DNA of 64,000 nt from Trichoplusia ni. Its lineage: Eukaryota > Arthropoda > Insecta > Lepidoptera > Noctuidae. The notes under the pieces are model-generated. The model did not search any database. It saw nothing but the letters and a program-made list of their open reading frames with translations, and had not been told where the DNA came from. Positions 33,352-42,310 of this stretch are shown piece by piece (the first letter of the stretch is position 1; each line of letters begins with the position of its first letter). A program made the translations under genes and the position numbers. The stretch spans positions 4,867,673 through 4,931,672 of the forward strand of contig NC_039501.1 of NCBI RefSeq assembly GCF_003590095.1. Direction: 5' to 3'.

Positions 33352-33425
33352 AGGTACAGACAGACGGACGAATAGTGAAGCCTTAGCAATAGGATTCCGT
33401 TTTTACCCAATGAATTCGGAACCCA
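33352..33425 (-). repeat. J repeat fragment, inverted
   Basis: cagacagacggacgaatagt, gattccgtttttacccaatg and aattcggaaccc match the inverted J 5' part. Confidence 0.55.
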
Positions 33426-33429
33426 AAAT

Positions 33430-33564
33430 CGTGTTGCCCAGGTAACTGGTTTGAGGAGGCCAGATAGGCAGTCGCTCCTTGTAGAGCACTGGTACTTAGC
33501 TGAATCCGGTTAGACTGGAAGCCGACACCAACATAGTTGGGAAAAGGCTAGGCCGATGATGATA
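33430..33564 (+). repeat. S5 SINE, 3' part with GATGAT tail
   Basis: gtgttgcccaggtaactggt to aaaaggctaggccgatgatg then ataataata. It directly abuts J and MITE-H fragments, making a three-deep stack within 300 bp. Confidence 0.85.
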
Positions 33565-33947
33565 ATAATAAAATTAAAATCATTTTTTATAATAATACGA
33601 ATTTACACTTCTGCCAAAGCTATTTACCGTGGTACAAATTTTTCTTTTAATATTTTTAAATCATAACGTTTATAAACTGCAGTTCAAAGTTTTAATTACA
33701 AAAAACCATTTGGTTCTTAATGTTAACTTTCTCACTGTTAATGAAACAAAAGAAATAGTTTTATCGTCTTGTGGTTAAACAGAGTAAACACGACTATTGT
33801 TGGGTAAAAAGTAAGAAAAGAGAAAAATACGGTAAAATATGAAAGGAAGTGTTTTTCATTTATTTTTTAATGTGTATGGTAATTGTTTAGATTAAACGAT
33901 GTTTACTAAATTAGAACGCCTTATATATTTTAACCTTTAACTACGAT

Positions 33948-34113
33948 TTTTAGGGTTCACTACTCAAAGGGCAAAAACGGAACCCGCACACATAGTCATA
34001 CTTTAGCAAGGATTGGGAAACAATTTTTTTTGAAAACTTTTAATTATTTATCTTTACCCTATTTGTACGGCAACCTCAGTGTCGCGAGTCCGACTCGCAC
34101 TTGACCGTTTTAT
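33948..34113 (+). repeat. J repeat, compact complete copy
   Basis: Starts tttttagggttcactactca and ends gtgtcgcgagtccgactcgc then acttgaccgtttta, about 165 bp, with an internal deletion relative to 27447. Confidence 0.65.
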
Positions 34114-34386
34114 TATAAACGAATTTGTTTTGTGAAAATCCGAGACTATTTATTTAACTATGAGTAAATTCCAAAAAAAATAAGCTTATTTATCGAATCA
34201 ATAATTTTCGTTAAATTTATTCAAATTATTTTCTGTTCTATACTTTATATAAAAAAAAAACTACTGATCTAGACTATTACAAGAGAAAATTACGTAAATC
34301 GAATGAAATTCTATTCGAAATACTAACAAAAGACTTCATATATCCAAATTGACACACAACCTTATAAAATAAGTTTATATACTTTC
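34114..34386. other. AT-rich spacer
   Basis: No feature recognised. Confidence 0.3.
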
Positions 34387-34646
34387 CACTACTTTTACGG
34401 ATTTTATCGCGGTTTAATTTTAGATTTTAGTTCCCGACGTTTCGAAACCTTTGCAGGTATCATGGTCACGGGCAGACTGAGATGGTGTTCGTCTTGACAG
34501 AAGATGTTGCTCGTTCTACCTTCATATTTTAATTAATTATTTGTGGTCCGACCTACGCAGTATGAGCTCACTGTGTCTTGATGTCTTGCAGCGCTGCTGT
34601 CAGACAATGTCAATGTCTAACATTCGCGTAAACCTAAGAAACCACT
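34387..34646 (+). repeat. FB repeat, right arm replaced
   Basis: The left arm (actacttttacggatttta), gacgtttcgaaacctttgca, ggtatcatggtcacgggcag and gaagatgttgctcgttctac match 11889. The right inverted arm is replaced by unrelated DNA (gtccgacctacgcagtatga), then the outer segment resumes (caatgtctaacattcgcgta, aacctaagaaaccact). Confidence 0.65.
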
Positions 34647-35101
34647 TTATATACTTTCCGATAAGCGACAGCCATGTTTCGTAAACTCTTTCCTATAATA
34701 ATAAGGTCTGTGGTCCAAGGTGCGGTATCACATCCCTTGAGGGTCACAATCGTAATCTAAGGGTCAAATCCTGAATCGAGTTTCATATTCAGTCAATTTA
34801 TAGATAGGAAGGTAGCTTAAGGACGTTGAACGTTGACGTTGCTTGCCTTATATTACAGGTAGGCAAAGTTGAGTTTAAGCTAATGCGATTTGTTAAAAGC
34901 GAATTATGTATTTTTAAAATGTTGTTTCTAATATTATTCTATGGTTTTTATACTGTGTTTAATGATATTCGATGGTTCTAGTGAAAGTATTTGATTCCTA
35001 AACAGTTTCTAATGAAATTCTTTGCTTTTATCAGGTACATAACATCACGATCGAAAATAATTATCTCAGGAATGGACTGGGGTATGTAAAAATATTTAAG
35101 A

Positions 35102-35354
35102 CTAGCTGTTGCCCGCGACTTCGTCCCCGTGGGTAGAAGATATAAGTTATGATTTATACCTGCCCTATTTCTTTCACATTTTCCATTGCATCTTCGCTCC
35201 TATTAGTCGCAAGGTGATGGTTTATAGCCTAAAGCCTTCCTCGATGAATAGTCTATTCAACACAAAAAGAATTTTTAAATTTGGACCAGTCGTTCCTGAG
35301 ATTAGCGCGTTCAAACAAACAAACAAACTCTTCAGCTTTATATATTAGTATAGA
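35102..35354 (-). mobile_element. HelA copy, full length
   Basis: CTAG end at 35102 with A-flank on the plus strand, and TC end at 35353-35354 (tatattagtataga). About 253 bp, with every HelA block (cttcgctcctattagtcgca, gcctaaagccttcctcgatg, gttcctgagattagcgcgtt). One of the youngest-looking copies. Confidence 0.85.
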
Positions 35355-35526
35355 AGTATAGATGTGGTTCGCGTATAAATTGAAAGTAATATTATTACGA
35401 AAGTCGTGTATTTTTAAGTCATGCTTGGCTGAGATTTCGCCATGGGACATGAAAGCGTTGCTTTTTAGGTTTAGATACATAGCTAAAAAACATTAAAGAT
35501 CTCTGTGTGTCTTATCATAAAAAATA

Positions 35527-35620
35527 TCATCATCGGCCTAGTTTCTTCCCAACTATGTTGGGGTGGGATTCCAGTCTAACCGGATTCAGCTAAGTACCAG
35601 TGTTTTACAAGAATCGACTG
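35527..35620 (-). repeat. S5 SINE 3' fragment
   Basis: catcatcggcctagtttctt, cccaactatgttggggtggg, cagtctaaccggattcagct. Ends at gaatcgactg. Confidence 0.8.
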
Positions 35621-36607
35621 ATTTTACTTTTCATATAAAAAGGTGTATTTTAAATAAATATGCGACGAAAGTAATTCATTTGTCAGTCTTTATTGTTTTT
35701 AATTGCTTGTAGTCGTATTTGTAAATGAGTTTTTAAACAAAAAGGCACAATAAAACGTTATCTATTTCAAATCACCAAATTATCAAACAATAGTTACATT
35801 GAGTAATAAAATACTCTGAAATCAAACTACTGAAAAAAGATTTTATTTCCAATTGTGTCCAAACAAAAAAAGTAAACCATATTTAGGATAACGTTCTGCC
35901 CAAAATGTGATGACGAAAAAACAATCTGCATCGTATTTAATTATCACGTTTCGAATAAAATCAAATTTTTATCGAGTAAAACAATTGCAACCGTTAAAAA
36001 TCCGAGTCTGAAATCGAATGAAAATTAATACTCGATTTGGTTTCACCATTTTATTGCAGCAAAATTTGAATTTCGATTTAGAATTGGATAAAAAATCGGT
36101 AATAGAATCGAATGCTATGTTTTTGATGCTTTAATTGCGTTTTTAATTGTTCGTATACAGTGTGATTCGAGTTTTACAAATTTTTATTGCAATCAGGAAT
36201 TTTAAAATGTTGTTCTATTGTATTCGATGGACCATTTTTCCACACACACACAAGCTTTGAATTTTGTGGAAAACAATTACGGATTGAACACAATTGAACG
36301 ATTGAATAGTCTTTAATATTATACTACGCAGAAGGGTTGTTATTTAACGTCATTTAACGAGGTTTTATTTTGCTTTCGACTTCTTTCCTTTGCAACATAC
36401 GCCATCAAATACGCCTAATTCTTAAGCCCACTTGCACAGCTAAAAAGTAGCTGAATACATTATGTCACCGTGTTGAAAATAAAGGTCATTTTAACTCAGT
36501 GATATTTTAATCTTTAGCACCACACCTCAAACTAATATTGTCGCCGCTTGAGAAACTAGATAGCACGATACACTTCGTAGATAGATGTGTTTGAGTTTAA
36601 TACTTAT
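35621..36607. other. Unassigned stretch
   Basis: AT-rich, with several attcgat/aatcgaat words between 35950 and 36230. No gene or family recognised. Confidence 0.35.
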
Positions 36608-36622
36608 ACAATCAATTTTAAA

Positions 36623-36991
36623 GGAGGATTTTGAGGAGCTCGTGGCTAAGCTATAACCGCATAAGTGATTCGATCACAGGTTAAGCTATGCTTGACGCGG
36701 TTAGTCCATAGATGGGTGACCATCTTTGTCATAGCGAGTTCCTCCGTGTTTCGGAAGGCACGTTAAATTGTGGGTCCCGGCTGTTATTCCTATATCTTTG
36801 ACAGTCGTTACAGGTAGTCAGAAGCTTGAAAAAGTCTGACAGCCAGTCTAACCAAGAGGTATCGTGTTGCCCAGGTAACTGGGTTGAGGAGGTCAGATAG
36901 GCAGTCGCTCCTTGTAAAACACTGATACTCAGCTGAAACCGGTTGGACTGGTAGCCGACCCCAACATAGTTGGGAAAAGGCTAGGCCGATG
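36623..36991 (+). repeat. S5 SINE reference copy: 5S rRNA-derived head, perfect 15-bp target-site duplication
   Basis: The 15-base direct repeat acaatcaattttaaa at 36608-36622 and 36992-37006 brackets a 369-bp element, so the boundaries are exact. The head reads gattcgatcacaggttaagc, tatgcttgacgcggttagtc, catagatgggtgaccatctt. This follows the order of 5S rRNA (gatcaccgaagttaagc ... cgcggtcagtacttggatgg gtgacc in the known insect gene), including the A-box, intermediate and C-box parts of the type I Pol III promoter. The body has no known relative and the 3' end is aaaggctaggccgatga, a GATGAT-type tail. This is a SINE of the 5S (SINE3) kind. The perfect duplication marks it as recent. Confidence 0.85.
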
Positions 36992-37285
36992 ACAATCAAT
37001 TTTAAAAGTAAATTCTAACGAAACTCATTACTACCTGCCCTTAACGGCAATAGCGTGATGTCCAACTATAAAAGATTGATATCAGTACAATCGTAAATCT
37101 AAACACCCTTTATAGTGTCAGCCGTTGAAAAATACGATTTATTGACACGAAATGGTCAGTTGTATGTCTTTATATATGTTCAGCTTACTCAAGAGTCTAG
37201 AACTAAGGTACAGAGTATAGTCATTGTTTGGTTAGAATTCCACAGATGCAAGGGATTCGAGAAGGTCTAAAATTTACTATTTTAA

Positions 37286-37355
37286 ACCCCGACGCAAAAA
37301 TAGGTGTTATAAGTTTGACGTGCCGTTTCATCTGTTTGTAGCAATCTTGCGCTTG
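37286..37355 (+). repeat. Dispersed repeat fragment (gtgttataagtttgacgtg motif)
   Basis: aaaataggtgttataagttt then gacgtgccgtttcatctgtt is a common lepidopteran motif, linked with the fragments at 20258 and 62988. Confidence 0.4.
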
Positions 37356-37439
37356 TGTAAAAAATGTAATTTAAAAATATAAGAATTTCTTTGTCAACAT
37401 GTCTAAAAACTAAATAGCTAAAGAGCGCGAAATTCGTGT

Positions 37440-38090
37440 AGAGTTCAAATGTTAACCGCACTGCATACACTAGCCGTATGTCCCGCCTTTGCGGAGCCTC
37501 GCGCCGAGCTCACCTTGGCGCTGGGAGGCGTCGATGTCGCCTCGCTGTCAGCTGTAGTCGCTGCTACCCTCAGCAGACGCACAGCGTGGGACGCGTTGTC
37601 CTTCTTCTGCGAGACCGTTATGTCTCAGAAGGAGGCAGCGGAGCGCGCGCGGGAAGACGACCTGAACGCGCCTCAAATTCGAAGACGTCGGATGGGTCGG
37701 CGCAGAGCAGCGCATGAGCGCGCTCTCCCGCCCTAACTAAGGCCCTAGGCGACATGCACGGGGGTGTTTGTCGTCTGTTTATAGGACCCCGACGGGGGGC
37801 CACATTTTGTGCAGTGGATGTGGTCCTAGTACCAGGTGGGGAGGCCAACGCTCTCTACACGTCGGCCTCCGAAACGAAGGAAGCCGTCGGCATCTATTAG
37901 CCGACGGTGCCCCGCAGTCGGTGCGTGTTGAAATGCTATGCATGCCCGCGCACCTACTAAATACGGGGACGCTGTACGGCGGTTAAGGTTTAGTCAGTAA
38001 GAGTCTGACACTACCCACTTCCTCCCCCGAGGAGGTGGGTGTCCATGAGGATTCCCCCGCCTAACCAAAAAAAAAAAAAAAAAAAAAAAA
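37440..38090 (+). mobile_element. 5'-truncated R1-clade LINE with poly(A)
   Basis: A GC-rich block contrasting sharply with its AT-rich surroundings. It holds the C-terminal coding of ORF2 (37449-37736), a 3' UTR of about 330 bp (agtaccaggtggggaggcca, cggcggttaaggtttagtca, agagtctgacactacccact, gtgggtgtccatgaggattc) and a poly(A) run of about 24 at 38067-38090. The 3' UTR identifies the fragments at 9654, 58551 and 61315. Insertion and 5' truncation are typical of target-primed reverse transcription. No target-site duplication was identified. Confidence 0.8.
37449..37736 (+). pseudogene. R1-clade LINE ORF2, C-terminal 95 codons
   Basis: Last part of the endonuclease/RT protein of an R1-type retrotransposon. 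HTLAVCP (residues 6-12) is the second half of the CCHC zinc knuckle that lies near the C-terminus of R1 ORF2 (H6 and C11, spacing H-x4-C). It is followed by the usual acidic/basic tail: CETVMSQKEAAERAREDD (54-71) and IRRRRMGRRRAAHE (77-90). The frame is intact to its natural stop. The first Met is not a true start; the element is truncated in the middle of the knuckle. The RT and endonuclease are absent, so no activity is expected. Confidence 0.85.
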
Positions 38091-38092
38091 GG

Positions 38093-38145
38093 GGAAACGG
38101 TTAACTGTTTTGGAATTCGCAACAAAATTCGACGGAAATAGTACC
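38093..38145 (+). repeat. X-module fragment
   Basis: ggggaaacggttaactgttt then tggaattcgcaacaaaattc matches 9588-9648 (gggggaacaattaacttcct). It begins immediately after the R1 poly(A), so the R1 copy appears to have inserted into an older X module, or the two belong to one rearranged element. Confidence 0.5.
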
Positions 38146-38149
38146 TAAT

Positions 38150-38240
38150 AGTTGAGGTCATCACGCGTATGACAAGCGTTTGTGTGATTGTCATGAGTAT
38201 CTTTGAGCATGTGGCTTGAATGTCACAAAACCCCTACACA
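38150..38240 (+). repeat. T1 SINE with B-box deletion
   Basis: gttgaggtcatcacgcgtat joins directly to gacaagcgtttgtgtgattg, so the tRNA-like middle including the B box is deleted. atgtggcttgaatgtcacaa follows. Confidence 0.7.
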
Positions 38241-38995
38241 ATAATGAAATACCGTAAGGAAGTCGACTAACCATTTCGATTATAAAAAATCCTTTGAAAT
38301 ATATGCATCTCAAACTATCAAAATATCCTTTATTAATAATGAATTCTAATTAAGCTCTGAATTTATAATAGAAAAGTAAACATTAACCATACTCAACCTA
38401 AGTGGGTTAATAAAACTCCGAGGAAGATTTTAGCATTCATTTGTTTAAATCTTCAAGAACTTCCGTGCATTATGTGGCCATAGCAAAGTTTTCACAATTT
38501 AAATTCTTTAGCCTTGCTTTATGCTGATTTCTTGCCTAAAATATTAGTCTCAACCCTTACTATGAAACTTTGAGAACGACATTCATCGATGTGGAGAGAG
38601 ACGCCACTATCTTCTTGTGTAGCGCGGTCTTGCTTGCACACTAACCGTATTTATACTATGACGACTTTAACTTCTGGTCATTGTTTTGTTTATTTCGTAT
38701 TATGATTATTTAATGCACATTATTCATAAGTTAGTTTTTGAAACTGTCTTTTGCAGTATTATAGTTGTATAATAGTTAAGATAGTTTTGGACAGTTCACG
38801 TAGATCTGTTTGATAACTGTTGAGTTGTTAAGACTGAAAGTAAGAGCTGTTGTTATTAGTAGTTTCGTACCCAAAAGGTCAAAACTCTATTACTTAGCTT
38901 CCTTTGTCTGTCTAGTCGTGTTACCGTAACCCATATAAATAGCTGCTACATCAATGTGGTATATTTGATTTGCTTATCTTTATTTTCCTTATAAC
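38241..38995. other. Unassigned stretch
   Basis: AT-rich; possible J scraps near 38870-38950 (cccaaaaggtcaaaactcta). Nothing firm. Confidence 0.3.
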
Positions 38996-39175
38996 CAAAT
39001 GGTTGACGTCACCACGCCAAGCCCACTGTATGCGACGTTTCACGGGTTTGTTCCCCGCCTAGGAAGCGTCATCCACGAATGCTTGCTTTGAATCTGAATA
39101 TCTTTGTGCACGTGATTTGTATTATTGTGTAACCCCCCTGCGACACAAGGATTGAATTCCTTACAGCTGGAGACG
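38996..39175 (+). repeat. T1 SINE copy
   Basis: ggttgacgtcaccacgccaa, gcccactgtatgcgacgttt, cacgggtttgttccccgcct and cccctgcgacacaaggattg. The B box is mutated (gtttgttcc). Confidence 0.8.
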
Positions 39176-39639
39176 TATTTATATAAAAATAACTCGTTTC
39201 TTCCTACATGAATTAAATAATTTCCTTGTTTACATGTCTGAACACATTAACGTTGATAAGACTATCACCGACCAACATAAGTCCGTAATAACGTAATTTT
39301 CTAGACGGATCAACACACTCTCTCAAGTTTAATACAAGTATAACAAAACTGTCATAAGTCCCGGTTCGTACCGGGATTCCGGGATCCCGGGAAAACTTTA
39401 TTGTATAATGAGATTATGTTTCAGGATTGCGGAACCATAATATTCTTGGAAACCATTCTGCTTTCTGCTGATTATAATGCACAGGATTTTGTTCTGAAAA
39501 TATTTGTTTATTTGTAAATGGTTTGAGACATGGACTTCGAAATTTCTATTCCATTTTATTTTTTTTACACACATTAAGTTTTAATCCTGTTTAAAAAAAA
39601 AATTCTAGAAAATATTAGTCGTTCTATTCAAAATTGAAG
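39176..39639. other. Unassigned; GC-palindrome cluster at 39358-39392
   Basis: Otherwise AT-rich. The short segment cccggttcgtaccgggattc then cgggatcccggg contains two overlapping palindromes. No family is recognised. Confidence 0.35.
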
Positions 39640-39712
39640 GCCGAGTGAGAAGTTACCACGTCAAACCCACTATGCATTTCATGTTGCGGGTTTGATCCCC
39701 TCGTCACGAATA
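39640..39712 (+). repeat. T1 SINE head fragment
   Basis: aggccgagtgagaagttacc, acgtcaaacccactatgcat and ttgcgggtttgatcccctcg. The body is missing after cacgaatac. Confidence 0.7.
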
Positions 39713-40149
39713 CTTTACGAAAATGAAAACGCTTTTAATATGTTTATTTACAAATAATCTTAACGATTAGTTTTCTTGTTATTACGGGGTAATTATGAGT
39801 TTTAATTTTTTGGTGGTCAGAGGAAATTTACTGATTTCGTGAGACTTTTGGACTTGCCAGTAGTAACTAGGTGATTGTAATCTATAGGAGTTTTATTTGT
39901 TACATTTTTAATTACTGTATTTAATTTCGTTCCTGGCAAGTTGCATTAGTTGTTTTTTGCTTTCTTTTAACTTGTGTAGTCCGGGTTTATTAAAGGAATA
40001 ATATGTAGTCAACATATTTAAAAACGGAAACGTTTTAATTTAGCTCTGCTGTTTGTGCGTCCGTCAGTCAAAAAGCTGTGTATCTTATGAACCTTGATAT
40101 AACGTCATTTTCAAATAGGATGTATTCCTGTTTATTATATTATTTTTAT
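39713..40149. other. Unassigned; possible J fragment
   Basis: aaaaacggaaacgttttaat and gtgcgtccgtcagtcaaaaa (40019-40080) resemble the J interior. Not extended further. Confidence 0.3.
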
Positions 40150-40215
40150 TAAACTATTCGACGGTTTACTCACGCGTATTTATCGTGGTATCGCGACTCC
40201 GCCGTGTTAGGTATC
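40150..40215 (+). repeat. MITE-H fragment
   Basis: ttcgacggtttactcacgcg then tatttatcgtggtatcgcga. Short left-end copy. Confidence 0.6.
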
Positions 40216-40224
40216 GACTATCTG

Positions 40225-40320
40225 TGCACCAAATTTTGTCCAAATCCGTTCAGCTGTTTCAGAGTATGAGAGTAACGAACAACCATACACACAAACTTTC
40301 ACGTTTATAATCAATCATAT
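40225..40320 (-). mobile_element. HelB-group 5' end fragment
   Basis: gtgcaccaaattttgtccaa, atccgttcagctgtttcaga and cacaaactttcacgtttata are the inverted HelB start. The TC terminus is unclear and the CTAG half is gone. Confidence 0.55.
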
Positions 40321-40498
40321 CAAAATCATCATCAAATACCTGACAATTTTCCTTAATATATTACCAAGATATACTCCAAACTTAACTTAAGGCGAAATAG
40401 GTCACTTGTAAGTGCTTCAGCTTCCAGAATCCTATGGAAGTTATTGAATATCGTAGGCGTAGGTTTGTTCACAACTATTGTTTAGGCTTTATCCTTAA

Positions 40499-40751
40499 CT
40501 AGCTGTTGCCCGCGACTTCGTCCCCGTGGGTAGAAAATATAAGTTATTAATATAAGTTATAGTTTTTTTTTCACATTTTCCATTGTATCTTCGCTCCTAT
40601 TAGTCGCAGCGTGATGGTTTATAGCCTAAAGCCTTCCTCGATGAATGGTCTATTCAACACAAAAAGAATTTTTCAATTTGGTCCAGTAGTTCCTGAGATT
40701 AGCGCGTTCAAACAAACAAACAAACTCTTCACCTTTATATATTAGTATAGA
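40499..40751 (-). mobile_element. HelA copy, full length
   Basis: CTAG at 40499 with A before it on the plus strand. TC end at 40750-40751 (tatattagtataga) followed by T. A short duplication (ataagttattaatataagtt) lies near the hairpin side. Other blocks are intact. Confidence 0.85.
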
Positions 40752-40874
40752 TATACATGGACAGGTTTACTGAACTTGCTTTTGAGCAGTAAACTTTTTT
40801 AAGAATTTATAGAGCTATAAGTATTTTTGGAATAGTTTGAATGCTGACGAATTATTTAGTAATTAAAAATAAGT

Positions 40875-41010
40875 TTATGCCGAGTGGTTGTGATCATCGC
40901 TCAAAACCTACTGAAGCATCCCGCGAATTCGTGCATGTGACTTAAATGTTTGTAAAGACCTCCGCGGCACAAGGATTAAATTCCTTAACGAGGTAAGGCT
41001 GAGGCGTCGT
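40875..41010 (+). repeat. T1 SINE with internal deletion
   Basis: tatgccgagtggttgtgatc and aaaacctactgaagcatccc jump to gtgcatgtgacttaaatgtt then cctccgcggcacaaggatta, skipping the B-box region and the acaagcatttg block. Confidence 0.75.
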
Positions 41011-41832
41011 TTTTAGAATAAGAAACCTCTTGTTCGGGAAAAATATAATTAAAAAAACAGAATCGTTCTTTAGAAGTTGGTTTTAACAATATTATATATT
41101 TATCTGGACAACAGACATCCATATTAAGTTACAGCTACATGGGTAAAAAACAAATTATAACCCAAAATTACTTGATTAAACGCTAAAGAGTTTGACATAT
41201 ATACATAATACGAACAACGACATTTATTTAAACAAAAGGAGATGCCAACAAAACCATTTTCCAATATAAAAGCTTAATTCTGTATCATTTTTCCCCATTC
41301 ATTTGTTTATTATACTGTCATACCAAATCCCACTCCAATTTCAATATGAATTCAACGATCACTAAAATATTTACCGTTTCCGCAACTACCCTTGTTAGCC
41401 AAAATCCACTGGTATCTCATTATTCTTGTATCTGCCGTTTGAAGTCTGTTTCTGACAGTTCTCTAGTTATAACTCAAGCCGTGATAACCGTCTTTAGGCC
41501 ACCGATCTAGGTCACAGAAGTTTTGTGTAACCGTTTAAATTTCCTCCCTGTTTTGCTCAGTTTTAGCCAGTTGACGATTTGACGAGCGGAATAATATTTT
41601 AGTGGAGTTTCGGGATGAATTTCGTTGCTAAGTTTTTGAGTGAAAATCTTTTGTATTTTCTATCTGTAGCCTTTTCGTGGACGTTGGAAATTATTTTTAA
41701 GCTTTATATTTGCACGTTGAAGAATAAAGAAATGTTGTTATTATTAATGGAAACTGGGCGTAATTGTCTTCATTATTAATAGTTTAATAGATGGCCTTTA
41801 CAATTAACCTTAAAACTGAAATCATCATTATC
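41011..41832. other. Unassigned stretch
   Basis: No feature recognised. Confidence 0.35.
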
Positions 41833-42310
41833 ATCATTCCCCTGCCCTTATCCCAATTATTTTATTTGGGGTCGGTGCAACATGTCATCTTCTTCCATAC
41901 CTTCATATCGGCCGTCATCTCACAAGAAACACTCTTTACAGCCATATCGTCTTTCACACAATCCATCCATCGTTTCTTTTGTCGTCCTCTTCCCCTATAT
42001 CCATCCACATCCATGCTTAACGCCTTCCTTACCACATGATTTTCATTTCTCCGCATAACATGCCCATACCATGACATTTTAACCTTATAACTGTTTTGTC
42101 AAGGAATTGATTTAGCGACTTCTAACTTCCTTCTTGCACCCTCTACTTTTTATAGCTTCTGCTTGCCTCATCCCAACCCCCTTTTTTCCGTAAATCACCG
42201 TCTTCTCACCCCAAAGCAGTCACAATCTTCAACTGAATCAGCTTCAGTTTTGATCTCTCTCCACAGTCTCTATTGACTATAACTATACCCAGTACTTCGA
42301 CAGTATCATA
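41833..42310 (-). mobile_element. 5'-truncated RTE-type LINE
   Basis: Minus-strand LINE end. The tail at 41822-41835 reads (atcatt)n on the plus strand. The readable C-terminal coding is at 41862-42077. Further upstream text to about 42310 keeps LINE-like words (agaagctataaaaagtagag) but is frame-disrupted. The same 3' end recurs at 9986. Confidence 0.75.
41862..42077 (-). pseudogene. RTE-type LINE protein, C-terminal 71 codons
   Basis: Encodes the C-terminus of an endonuclease/reverse transcriptase: MSWYGHVMRRNENHVV (1-16), KALSMDVDGYRGRGRQ (18-33), KKRWMDCVKDDM (34-45), WKKMTCCTDPK (61-71). WYGHVMRR and KRWMDC are hallmark words of this LINE group in arthropods. A one-base frame change just upstream of the Met separates it from the preceding LINE text, so the copy is dead. 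Confidence 0.85.

Noticed and set aside
36641..36760. Functional 5S rRNA gene
   Set aside because: Only part of the 5S sequence is similar, several conserved bases differ, and the segment is the head of a dispersed element with target-site duplications.
37478..37848. Other frames open across the R1 block on both strands
   Set aside because: They are GC-driven shadows of the R1 ORF2 C-terminus at 37449-37736.
38067..38090. Poly(A) run as evidence for a processed pseudogene of a cellular mRNA
   Set aside because: The sequence before it is an R1-clade LINE 3' UTR shared with other copies here.
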